Source: M3007 sp033764075 (GTDB taxonomy: Bacteria > Bacteroidota > Bacteroidia > Chitinophagales > Saprospiraceae). From it: 64,000 bases of DNA. The position numbers were made by a program, and so were the translations under genes. The stretch spans positions 1 to 64,000 of the forward strand of contig JANRJH010000015.1 of NCBI GenBank assembly GCA_033764075.1. The letters are read 5' to 3'. Shown here in pieces: positions 7,562 to 15,192 of the stretch. The notes beneath the pieces were generated by a model. The model did not search any database and was not told the DNA's origin. It saw only the letters and a list, made by a program, of their open reading frames with translations. Each line of letters starts with the position of its first letter. The stretch's first letter is position 1.

Positions 7562-8614
7562 GTGCACCAGAATATCCTGCTGATCGTGATTTCGTTTTTG
7601 GCCGTAATGGGCTGCAATCGCCCCCGTCCGCCCATTGCAGCCCAGGCATTGCCGCCCGAGCTGGCCACGCCCATGTGCGGCCTAACGCTGGTTGCGCCTC
7701 CGGAACCTTTTGCCCAAAATCCTATGCCTGCCGTGACTGCCGTCGGCGCCAACTGGATTGCCGTGGTGCCCTATGCCTACACTTTGCCTGCCAAACCGGC
7801 CGTCCGCTACAATGAGCACGGATGGCAGTGGTGGGGCGAAAAACCCGAGGGGGCCCTGGCCACTATTGAACTCGCCCACCAGGCCGGTTTGAAGGTAATG
7901 CTCAAACCGCAGGTGTACGTGCCCGGCGGGTGGACCGGTACGCTGGATTTTGAAACCGAAGAGCAGTGGATGGCCTGGGAGGCCGGTTACAGCCGATACA
8001 TACTGGACATGGCCCGAATGGCCGACGCGGCAGGGGTGGAATTGTTTTGCCTCGGCACAGAATTCCGAACAGCCATTGCGAAACGACCCGAATACTGGAA
8101 GTCGCTCATCAAAGCAGTGCGCGATGTGTTCCCAAGGGGCAAGATCGTGTATTCAGCGAACTGGGATGATTGGGAGCAAGTGCCGTTTTGGGATGAGCTG
8201 GACTACATCGGCCTGGGCGCATATTTCCCGTTGGCAGAGGGCGACGTGCCTGCGGTCGACAGCCTGCTGGCAGCATGGGCGCCCCTGTGCAAACGCCTTG
8301 GCGATTTCAGCCGGAAATGGCACAAACCCATTCTATTCACCGAATTCGGGTACCTGAGCGTAAGCGGCAGCGGATGGAAAAACTGGGAACTGGAAAAGAA
8401 CATCCAAAACAGAGCAGTCAACGAACAGGCACAGGCACACTGTTATGAGGCTCTTTTTCGCGCCTGCCTGAAAGAGCCTTGGTGGGCCGGCGGTTTTGCC
8501 TGGAAATGGTTCCCAAATGGACGGGGTCACGAAGGATACCCGGAAAGAGACTACACGCCGCAGGGCAAACTGGCAGAGTCTATCCTGAAAAACTGGTATA
8601 CCAATGCACGTTAA
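7562..8614 (+). CDS. GH113-like TIM-barrel glycoside hydrolase lipoprotein
   Basis: Probable exported beta-mannan or related beta-glycan hydrolase. The frame opens upstream inside ruvC, but GTG at 7562 gives a good lipoprotein signal (HQNILLIVISFLAVMGC, with Cys acylation), so I choose it; TTG at 7538 is an alternative. The TIM barrel shows GANWIAVVPYAYT, KVMLKPQVYV, the acid/base segment FCLGTEFRT (Glu167) and the nucleophile segment ILFTEFGY (Glu261), followed by GGFAWKWF. These agree with GH113 and related clan GH-A enzymes, about 350 residues long. Placement near ruvC is probably chance. A more distant clan GH-A family is the main alternative. Confidence 0.8.
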   Translation: MHQNILLIVISFLAVMGCNRPRPPIAAQALPPELATPMCGLTLVAPPEPFAQNPMPAVTAVGANWIAVVPYAYTLPAKPAVRYNEHGWQWWGEKPEGALATIELAHQAGLKVMLKPQVYVPGGWTGTLDFETEEQWMAWEAGYSRYILDMARMADAAGVELFCLGTEFRTAIAKRPEYWKSLIKAVRDVFPRGKIVYSANWDDWEQVPFWDELDYIGLGAYFPLAEGDVPAVDSLLAAWAPLCKRLGDFSRKWHKPILFTEFGYLSVSGSGWKNWELEKNIQNRAVNEQAQAHCYEALFRACLKEPWWAGGFAWKWFPNGRGHEGYPERDYTPQGKLAESILKNWYTNAR

Positions 8615-8625
8615 AAGCCTGATCT

Positions 8626-9774
8626 TTATTTCTTTGCGTTTGCCAGTACCGACTGATCCAGCGGCTCCTTGCGACCATGGTGGTCCAAAACGTACATGTC
8701 CCCTTTTTCAATCGTCAGGGTGCTCATTTTACCGGTGCGAATCCGCTCTTCGTGCAACAGGTCAATGGCAATGATACTTCCGTCGTACAGCACGGCGATG
8801 TCCGACACCAAGGTGTGGCCTACGACCATGTGACGTGCGCCATAATATTGCAGGATGCGGTCCACGTCGGCCTTGGGCACTTCCTTGCGCACCAGCCCGC
8901 GGTACCAGAATATACCCAGTCGCGCGTTGAAGATCAGTTGTGCCTCGTAGGTTTGCATTTCGCTTGCTTTCAAACCCAGGTTTTCGCGGACGATCTGGTT
9001 GATTTCCCCAATACCCAGATCCGCATTCAACAACTCGGTGCTAACCCCCCCATGGCAAAACAAGTAAGAACCAATGCGCTCCACGGCATTTTTGGTGCGC
9101 AACCAACGACCCAATTCCGTATCCGCATTAAATAGTTCGGTATACGCCTTGTCCATCAGCCGCGCATTTTCAAAATACTTACTGCGGACATAATCGGTAT
9201 GGCCGGAAAGGTTCATGATCTCGTGGTTGCCCAGAATAAAATGCACCTTGCCACCCGCTTCCGCAGCCTCGGCTTCCAGCTTGTAGGCCAGCCACAAGCA
9301 CTCGGTCACGCTGAGGCCCCGGTCAAAAAAATCGCCCACCATAACCACGTGTCCCTTCCCGTAAATCCAGTTAAATTCGGCATCGATGGCGCCACCGGTC
9401 AGCAACATGCGCTTCATCGCTTCAAAATTGCCTTCCACATCGGAAATGACCAGCATCTTTTCCGGCAAGCTCCAGGTATTGGTCGTTTCAGGGGAAAGGT
9501 TCTTTTTCAACGGGAAAGAAAAAACATCGCCCGTCTCCTCGACCGTACAGGTCAAACGCACGGTGGACTTGTCCATGTGGCGTTCTGCCTGCACACAGTA
9601 TTCTTCGCCCTGTAGCGCAATCGAACGGACAATAATCCCACCCCCTTCGTAAAATACGTGTGGACCGTCGGTAGATGCCCCGGAAATATCCGCCGGAGGG
9701 TCGTGCGACAGCGCGGCAGTACTTACCGCCACAACGCATACGAACATCAAAATGGATTTGCGCAACATACTCAC
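8626..9774 (-). CDS. Secreted metallophosphoesterase (Shewanella-like phosphatase type)
   Basis: Calcineurin-like phosphatase exported by a signal peptide (MLRKSILMFVCVVAVSTAALS). After about 100 residues of N-terminal domain come the metal-binding motifs in order: ISDVEGN, VGDFFDRG, LGNHE, CHGG and VGHT. In the first motif the usual Asp-x-His is Asp-Val-Glu; this DxEGN form is, as far as I recall, frequent in Bacteroidota members. Substrate is unknown; PPP-like phosphoprotein phosphatase or nucleotidase activity would be possible. Convergent with the glycosidase gene (12 bases between stop codons) and not obviously in an operon. Confidence 0.85.
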   Translation of the reverse strand: MSMLRKSILMFVCVVAVSTAALSHDPPADISGASTDGPHVFYEGGGIIVRSIALQGEEYCVQAERHMDKSTVRLTCTVEETGDVFSFPLKKNLSPETTNTWSLPEKMLVISDVEGNFEAMKRMLLTGGAIDAEFNWIYGKGHVVMVGDFFDRGLSVTECLWLAYKLEAEAAEAGGKVHFILGNHEIMNLSGHTDYVRSKYFENARLMDKAYTELFNADTELGRWLRTKNAVERIGSYLFCHGGVSTELLNADLGIGEINQIVRENLGLKASEMQTYEAQLIFNARLGIFWYRGLVRKEVPKADVDRILQYYGARHMVVGHTLVSDIAVLYDGSIIAIDLLHEERIRTGKMSTLTIEKGDMYVLDHHGRKEPLDQSVLANAKK

Positions 9775-9930
9775 TTTTTATTGGCTACAAATAAAACGTT
9801 TTTAAAGGAAAAAGGTCACGGCGCAAAAATAACCAACTTCCCGGAGCAGCAAATCAAATTAACATAAAAATACAAAAAAATAAAAAATCAGAATATAATT
9901 TTACCGTAAATTTAAAAAAACAATCAAACA

Positions 9931-9969
9931 AAATTTTGTCTTGCGACAATGCGTTGCAAGACAAAATTT
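9931..9969 (-). terminator. 14-bp perfect hairpin, probable terminator of the PspC-GIN gene
   Basis: Arms AAATTTTGTCTTGC (9931-9944) and its exact complement (9956-9969) enclose an 11-base loop. It lies 42 bases past the stop of the minus-strand PspC-domain gene, and on that strand is followed by TTTGATTGTTTTTTT. The stem is AT-rich, so termination strength is uncertain. The rest of 9775-10011 is AT-rich and holds no gene. Confidence 0.6.
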
Positions 9970-10011
9970 AAGAATACGTTAAAGTTCTCTTTGAGCTGCA
10001 GGGCGATGCCT

Positions 10012-12195
10012 TTACCTACCTTGCAGATGGACAGCGCTGGACTCATCTTTTTTGATGTTGGCGTGTTCCTGATCGACAAACAGGTTGGCGGTGCTGCTGC
10101 CACTCAGGCTTACCTCTGCTCCGCCGACTTTCCACCCGAAGGCATCCAGCAGCGCGCCGCCGCCGAGGTTTGCATTTAGGCTTTCTCCCTTGCCGTTGAG
10201 TTCCAGTCGGCATGGCCCCTGCAGGTTGATATCCAGGTTAGCGCAATCCATATAGGCTTTTATGACCGGCTCTCCTTTGGCGGTGATGGATGCGCGGCCC
10301 TCGTCGAATCCGCGCAGCACGATGCGACCGTTGCCTTCAGCAAGCAGGGAGGTGAACATTGGGGTGTGGATGGTGACTGAAACGGGTTTGGGCCGGTCAC
10401 CGGCATCGAAAGTAACCCTTTGGCCGGTATGGATGATTTTTACATCCTGCTTGAATCGGGGATCGATTTCGTATGAGAACCGCTCTCCTTTCCGGATTTC
10501 AGCTTCGAGGTTGCCCTGAATGATAAAGTGCTCATAGTTCTCATAGTTTGAATAGTCGCGGTCGCCCCACTGCGGACAATCGATGCAGACAAGGCCTTCG
10601 GTGGTCATGGTGAAGCGCTTGCCCGGGTTGTTCGAAATGTACTGGCTGTTGTTGGGTGCGTAATCGCTCATCTCTGCGGCGGCCTCCCGGTAGATGTGTT
10701 CGTCGAAGACGATGCTTTTCCCTTCGGGCATTTCGATGATCAGTTTGAAGCGCTGGTTTCGCCAGACCTGGCCTTTTTTCAGGTCCAGGCTTTGGGGCAC
10801 GAACAAAACGTTCCCTTGCAAATCGAGGGGGAATGCGGCGTTTTCTGCGTTTTCCATAGCGTTGGCGTAAGTTGCGCCGCGGGCGGTAACCGTTTGCAAT
10901 ACGCGGAACACCCCGTCTTTGCTTTTCCGTACCCGGATTTCCAGTTGGTTGGGAAAACGAATGACGTCTTTGGTTTCGTCTGTATTGCCGCTCCAATGGA
11001 TACGGCGCTTATTGAACTCGATGTTGAAATCGGCATTTTCGCTCACCACGTTCAGGGTATCCGACGTCAGGGCGTCCAGTTCGAAGGTCTTCGTGAACGA
11101 CCCTTCCTGGCTGTAGCTGTTCAGGGCGGCGCCGCCGATGGACACCAGGGAGAAGAGGTTGATGAACCAAAGTACGGTCATGGAAATGCCTATCCAACCG
11201 GGCGCCTTGCGTTTGAACAGGATTCCGGAAATGCCCATAAACATTCCGATGATGGGCAGGGTAACCAGCATGAACAGGTTCAAGGCGCCCAGTATGTTCA
11301 GGCTTGCGCTGTGTGGGCTGACAAATGCGAGAAAGGGCAGGGCGGCGAAAAAAGTAAAAATGCCGGCAATCCAGGTGGTGATTAGGCTGAAGCCCAGGGC
11401 GATAAGGACCAGTACCAGCAATACGATGCCGAACCTGCCGAAAAACCGTACTACCCAGGCGAATGCCTTTCCGATGGCGCCTACAAAAATGGCCAGGGCT
11501 TCGTTCAACTGTCCGGCAGTTTCGCGCCCCTGCTGCTTGGCCTCTTTGCCCACGGCGTCCATTTGGGACTCCAGTTTTCCGAATCCGGTTTCGATTTCGC
11601 GGGCAATATTGTCCACATTGATGGGCTCTCCGCGCATCGACAGCCGGTCGGCTGCGGTTTTGGCCTCGGGGATCAGCGCCCACGCAATCAGGTAGGCGGG
11701 TACCCAGAACCCGGCAGAGGCAAAGGTGAGCACCACAAATGCCAGTCGTACCCAAACAGGATCTTCCACACCCAGGTAAGCTGCGACACCGGAGCAAACG
11801 CCGGCCGCTACCTTGTCCTCCGGGTCGCGGAACAAACGGCGTCCGGGCTTGATGCCAAACATACCGTCCTTGGCCGTCGTGCTTTTGGGACCGGCCTTGG
11901 GGCCCGCACCCGCGCCGGTGCGGTGGGTATCGGGTTCGCCACCATAGTCTTCAGGTTTGCCCATGACGCGCACCACCTCTTCCACATCGGGCAGCATGAT
12001 GATGCGACGCGAACCAAGCTCGGCGCTCAATAACTCGCCCAGGCGCATCTCTATGTCGCGCATAATCTCCTCACGACCTTCACTCTCGTGAAAGCGCACG
12101 CGAATATTGTCCAGGTACCCTTTCAGATACTCGTAAGCGTCGTCGTCAATGGCAATCGGATAACCACCGAGGTTGATATTCAGAACCTTATTCAT
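10012..12195 (-). CDS. PspC domain membrane protein with C-terminal adhesin-like GIN domain
   Basis: A 727-residue membrane protein. Residues 1-85 are a short helical domain (DDDAYEYLKGYLDNI, EEIMRDIEMRLGELL) common in Bacteroidota PspC proteins. A PspC domain follows at about 115-180 (GRRLFRDPEDKVAAGVCSGVAAYLGVE is its core, with the DPVWVRLAFV helix), then several membrane segments (about 230-360), and a long extracytoplasmic beta domain ending in glycine-rich GIN/DUF2807-type repeats (LNANLGGGALLDAFGWKVGG). PspC proteins sense envelope stress. It lies 53 bases after the PadR regulator gene on the same strand and is probably its co-transcribed target. Confidence 0.88.
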   Translation of the reverse strand: MNKVLNINLGGYPIAIDDDAYEYLKGYLDNIRVRFHESEGREEIMRDIEMRLGELLSAELGSRRIIMLPDVEEVVRVMGKPEDYGGEPDTHRTGAGAGPKAGPKSTTAKDGMFGIKPGRRLFRDPEDKVAAGVCSGVAAYLGVEDPVWVRLAFVVLTFASAGFWVPAYLIAWALIPEAKTAADRLSMRGEPINVDNIAREIETGFGKLESQMDAVGKEAKQQGRETAGQLNEALAIFVGAIGKAFAWVVRFFGRFGIVLLVLVLIALGFSLITTWIAGIFTFFAALPFLAFVSPHSASLNILGALNLFMLVTLPIIGMFMGISGILFKRKAPGWIGISMTVLWFINLFSLVSIGGAALNSYSQEGSFTKTFELDALTSDTLNVVSENADFNIEFNKRRIHWSGNTDETKDVIRFPNQLEIRVRKSKDGVFRVLQTVTARGATYANAMENAENAAFPLDLQGNVLFVPQSLDLKKGQVWRNQRFKLIIEMPEGKSIVFDEHIYREAAAEMSDYAPNNSQYISNNPGKRFTMTTEGLVCIDCPQWGDRDYSNYENYEHFIIQGNLEAEIRKGERFSYEIDPRFKQDVKIIHTGQRVTFDAGDRPKPVSVTIHTPMFTSLLAEGNGRIVLRGFDEGRASITAKGEPVIKAYMDCANLDINLQGPCRLELNGKGESLNANLGGGALLDAFGWKVGGAEVSLSGSSTANLFVDQEHANIKKDESSAVHLQGR

Positions 12196-12248
12196 GGTTG
12201 TTAATTGTTTCAGGTTGGGTTTGATGTTGGTGAAGTGTGCATGGGAAT

Positions 12249-12578
12249 TCAGGAACGGGCCAGCGTCTGACCGACCGACTGCACCAGTTCCTGCCAGCTG
12301 TGTGACAGGGCGCCGAGCACCATCTGGCCCTTATCCGTAATGGTGAAGTACTTGCGCGGGTGCCCACTGTTGTTGTCCCGCCAGGCGTACTCCACCAGTT
12401 CTTCCTTTTTGAGGCGCGCCAACAAAGGGTAAAGGGTGCCCTCCACAACGATGAGGTTGTTCGCCTTGAGGCGATCCAGTATGTCGCCTGTGTACACTTC
12501 TTCCTCGGCAATAATGGCCAGGATACAGAGTTCCAGCACCCCCTTGCGCATTTGTTGCTTAGCATTTTCCAAATCCAT
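12249..12578 (-). CDS. PadR family transcriptional regulator
   Basis: Small winged-helix repressor of 109 residues, the usual length for the short PadR class. It has the family pattern: MRKGVLELCILAIIAEEEVYTGDIL as the first helices, VVEGTLYPLLARLKKEELV as the recognition helix region, and the wing RKYFTITDKGQ. ATG at 12578 is chosen because the frame upstream to 12764 encodes an unlikely leader and covers the operator. It precedes the PspC-GIN gene, an arrangement in which the PadR protein typically represses its own operon. A matching operator sits 58 bases upstream. Confidence 0.93.
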   Translation of the reverse strand: MDLENAKQQMRKGVLELCILAIIAEEEVYTGDILDRLKANNLIVVEGTLYPLLARLKKEELVEYAWRDNNSGHPRKYFTITDKGQMVLGALSHSWQELVQSVGQTLARS

Positions 12579-12635
12579 GGCGCTGCGTTTTTGCGGTTGA
12601 ATGATTGTTGATGCAAATATACAGGTAAAACCAGT

Positions 12636-12654
12636 TACTATGCAATACATAGTA
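12636..12654 (-). promoter_or_regulatory. PadR-type operator
   Basis: A perfect inverted repeat TACTATG-CAATA-CATAGTA, the half-site form expected for PadR regulators (ATAC/GTAT-like arms around a short spacer). A second, imperfect copy (TACT...CATAGTA, 12671-12688) lies about 35 bases further upstream on the gene's strand. Both are in the region that should hold the padR promoter, so negative autoregulation of padR and the PspC-GIN gene is inferred. Confidence 0.7.
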
Positions 12655-12770
12655 TTTGAACATTCGAATTTACTGGACAAACATAGTATTTCAATCGACG
12701 AACCTTTTTTCGGCCCCTTCCGGACTGCAGGATCGGGTCCGGGGGTGCGCGATTTTTTTCCCAAACAAGA

Positions 12771-12802
12771 TTTGCCTTTTCCGAATCATCATTGTACCTT
12801 TG
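12771..12802 (+). promoter_or_regulatory. Bacteroidota promoter for the DUF177-rpmF genes
   Basis: The -33 element TTTG (12771-12774) and the -7 element TACCTTTG (12795-12802) are separated by 20 bases, the consensus spacing for the Bacteroidota housekeeping sigma factor. This is the clearest full promoter in the window. The ATG of the DUF177 gene is 27 bases downstream. Confidence 0.75.
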
Positions 12803-12829
12803 CAGCCCATTTTTTAAATCGATGCGGTT

Positions 12830-13348
12830 ATGGATGCCTTTGTCGCGTACTCCATTCCCATTCAAGGGTTAAAGTATGGAGTGCATCGTTTCGCATATGA
12901 CGTCGACAAGGCGTTTTTCGCCCACTTCGAAGGTTCACCCTTAGAAGAGGCGGAAGTGCACGTCGATTTGGCGTTGGATAAGCGGTCGGACATGTTGTTG
13001 CTTGATTTTGCGCTGCAGGGAACCGTCCGGACGGAATGTGATCGTTGTACGGCGCCGATCCGGCTGCCGGTCAATGACCAGCGCCAATTGGTGGTCAAGT
13101 ACGGGGATGCCAACGGGGAGGCCGAAGACGAGGTAGTGTTCATTCAGCGCGAAACGCACGACTTCAACGTAGCCAAGTACCTGTATGAATTTACGGTACT
13201 GGCCATGCCCTACATCCGGGCATACGACTGTGAAAATGACGATCCACGCCCCTGTAATATGGAGGTGCTCGAACATTTACAAAACATTGCCCGGGAAGCG
13301 GATTATCCGGCCTGGGACGCATTGAAAGATTTTAAAGAAAAACCGTAG
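12830..13348 (+). CDS. DUF177 (YceD) family protein
   Basis: A 172-residue YceD/DUF177 protein, the partner gene of rpmF in most bacteria and linked to 23S rRNA metabolism or ribosome assembly. It has the conserved TECDRCTAPIRLPV segment, an acidic middle (GEAEDEVVFI) and the C-terminal YDCENDDPRPCNMEVLEHLQ region; the cysteine pairs suggest metal binding. It starts with ATG 27 bases after a strong promoter and is followed 33 bases later by the L32 gene, so the two form one transcript. Confidence 0.92.
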   Translation: MDAFVAYSIPIQGLKYGVHRFAYDVDKAFFAHFEGSPLEEAEVHVDLALDKRSDMLLLDFALQGTVRTECDRCTAPIRLPVNDQRQLVVKYGDANGEAEDEVVFIQRETHDFNVAKYLYEFTVLAMPYIRAYDCENDDPRPCNMEVLEHLQNIAREADYPAWDALKDFKEKP

Positions 13349-13381
13349 GCCAACAGCCTGCAACTGCAACACAATTGAGCC

Positions 13382-13588
13382 ATGCCCAATCCTAAATGGC
13401 GGCACTCCAAGCGCCGCAAACGCGCACGCCGCACGCACTACACAACCGATGTGCCCCAGGTAGCCACCTGCCCGACTACCGGAGAGCGCCACCTTTTCCA
13501 CCGCGCTTACATGGTGGAAGGCGATCTGTACTATCGCGGCCAGGTGCTGGTTCCCGGCACCCCGGTCGATGCCGATGAAGTAGGATAA
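13382..13588 (+). CDS. rpmF: 50S ribosomal protein L32
   Basis: Large-subunit ribosomal protein of 68 residues with the L32 opening MPNPKWRHSKRRKRARRTHY. The second half, ATCPTTGERHLFHRAYMVEGDLYYRGQV, follows the Bacteroidota form, with a single cysteine in place of the paired CxxC zinc site of other phyla, so it belongs to the zinc-free type. It sits directly after the DUF177 gene as usual. Confidence 0.96.
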   Translation: MPNPKWRHSKRRKRARRTHYTTDVPQVATCPTTGERHLFHRAYMVEGDLYYRGQVLVPGTPVDADEVG

Positions 13589-13644
13589 TCTGCCGCCGTC
13601 TCCGGATCCGACCGGGACAAGCGCTATTTTGTTTTTTTCCGCAC

Positions 13645-13694
13645 AGCCTTTTAATGGTCGGGAAGACGCCTTGTCTGCCGATGATTAAAAGGCT
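13645..13694. other. Inverted repeat between rpmF and ridA
   Basis: Perfect 11-bp arms AGCCTTTTAAT (13645-13655) and ATTAAAAGGCT (13684-13694) enclose a 28-base loop that can itself form AGAC/GTCT pairing. It ends 23 bases before the ridA ATG and is followed by TTCGGATTTTT. It may be a weak rpmF terminator or an RNA structure in the ridA leader; there is no strong T run. Confidence 0.5.
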
Positions 13695-13717
13695 TTCGGA
13701 TTTTTCATTCCCCTGTT

Positions 13718-14098
13718 ATGAAAACAATCATCACAACGGATCAGGCCCCCCTGCCCATTGGCCCCTACAACCAGGCGGTATCCTCCAATGGGCTGGTGTT
13801 TGTCTCCGGACAAATTGCTATCGACCCCGCTACCGGCCAACTGGTGCTGGATAGCATCGAGGCCGAAACGCACCGGGTGCTCCAAAATGTGCGTGCCGTA
13901 CTGGAGGCCGCCGGCTCCGGGCTCGACCGGGTGGTCAAGTCGTCGGTGTTCGTCAAAGACATGAATCAGTTCAGCCGCATCAACGCGGTGTACGCCGAAT
14001 ACTTCTCCGAATCCACCGCGCCGGCGCGAGAACTGGTGCAGGTGTCGGAGTTGCCCAAATTCGTCAACATCGAAATTTCCGTCATCGCCACCGTGTAA
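13718..14098 (+). CDS. ridA: RidA family reactive intermediate deaminase
   Basis: Hydrolyses reactive enamine/imine products of PLP enzymes such as threonine dehydratase, protecting other PLP enzymes. The 126 residues have the full family signature: APLPIGPYNQAV at the N-terminus, FVSGQIAIDPATG, TVEAE-like THRVLQNVRAVLEAAG, and the C-terminal PARELVQVSELPKFVNIEI with the arginine that binds the substrate carboxylate and the nearby acidic residue. It starts 20 bases before trpS and is probably co-transcribed with it. Confidence 0.93.
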   Translation: MKTIITTDQAPLPIGPYNQAVSSNGLVFVSGQIAIDPATGQLVLDSIEAETHRVLQNVRAVLEAAGSGLDRVVKSSVFVKDMNQFSRINAVYAEYFSESTAPARELVQVSELPKFVNIEISVIATV

Positions 14099-14117
14099 TA
14101 ATCCCTTTACTGTCCCC

Positions 14118-15122
14118 ATGAAGAACATTCTTTCTGCCATCCAGCCTACCGGCGACCTTCACCTCGGCAATTATTTCGGCGCAGTCAAAAACTGGGTAGA
14201 CCTCCAGGCGCAGTACCACTGCACTTACGGGGTGGTGGACTACCACTCCATCACCATGCCGTATAAGCCCGACCAGTTGCGGGAGAACACCTGGAAAATG
14301 GCCTTTTACCTGCTGGCTTGTGGCGTGAAAGCCGAATACCTGTTCATCCAGAGCCTGGTACCCGAGCACGTCGAGTTGTCATGGGTACTCAGCAGCGTGA
14401 CCTCTTATGGAGAGTTGACGCGCATGACCCAGTTCAAGGACAAGACCGTACAACTGCAGGAAAAAGACAAGGATGCCTTTGTCAGCCACGGCCTTTTTGC
14501 ATACCCTGTGCTGCAGGCGGCGGATATCCTCATCTACCACGCCGACTACGTGCCGGTGGGCAAGGATCAGGAACAACACCTTGAGCTGTCGCGCAACATT
14601 GCCCAGCGCTTCAACAACCAGTTCGGCAAGGAGTACTTCCGGGCTCCCGAGCCGCTGTTTACCGAAACGCCCAAGATCCTCTCGACCGCCGACCCCAACC
14701 GAAAAATGAGCAAAAGCCTGGGCGAGAAGCATTACATCAACCTGTTTGGCGAGGCCGACCGCATTCGCAAACAGGTCAAGTCCGCCGTAACCGACACCGG
14801 CGACACGCCGGCCGGCGAAATGAGTGCGGGCGTCCAGAATCTGTTCGGGCTCCTGCGCGCCTGTAATCAAACAGAAGCGTACAACGCGCTCATGGACGAC
14901 TACCAGGCGGGCACGCTGCGCTACAGCGATCTCAAAGAAACAGTGGCCGAAGCCCTGGTGGAACTCACCACGCCCTTCCGCGAGCGCTTCGCCGAAATAC
15001 AGGCCGATAAAAAAGCGTTCAAAGCACAAATTCAGGAAAGCAGCGCCGTTATTCGCCGGCGCGCCCAGCAAACGATGCGGGAAGTGCGTGACCTTTGCGG
15101 ATTGCCCAACCTGAAAGGATAA
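14118..15122 (+). CDS. trpS: Tryptophanyl-tRNA synthetase
   Basis: Charges tRNA-Trp. A class I synthetase of 334 residues, the standard bacterial length. The HIGH motif is HLGN at residues 15-18 (IQPTGDLHLGNYFGAV) and KMSKS is intact at about 196-200 (DPNRKMSKSLGEKHY). Other family segments include YHSITM and PVGKDQEQHLELSRNIA. The ATG follows the ridA stop by 19 bases. Confidence 0.97.
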   Translation: MKNILSAIQPTGDLHLGNYFGAVKNWVDLQAQYHCTYGVVDYHSITMPYKPDQLRENTWKMAFYLLACGVKAEYLFIQSLVPEHVELSWVLSSVTSYGELTRMTQFKDKTVQLQEKDKDAFVSHGLFAYPVLQAADILIYHADYVPVGKDQEQHLELSRNIAQRFNNQFGKEYFRAPEPLFTETPKILSTADPNRKMSKSLGEKHYINLFGEADRIRKQVKSAVTDTGDTPAGEMSAGVQNLFGLLRACNQTEAYNALMDDYQAGTLRYSDLKETVAEALVELTTPFRERFAEIQADKKAFKAQIQESSAVIRRRAQQTMREVRDLCGLPNLKG

Positions 15123-15192
15123 ATTCAATTTCCGGAAAACCCCCATTCTCCGGAATAACCCCGAAGTTTGCAGGACGCCAGCGAACACGTTC

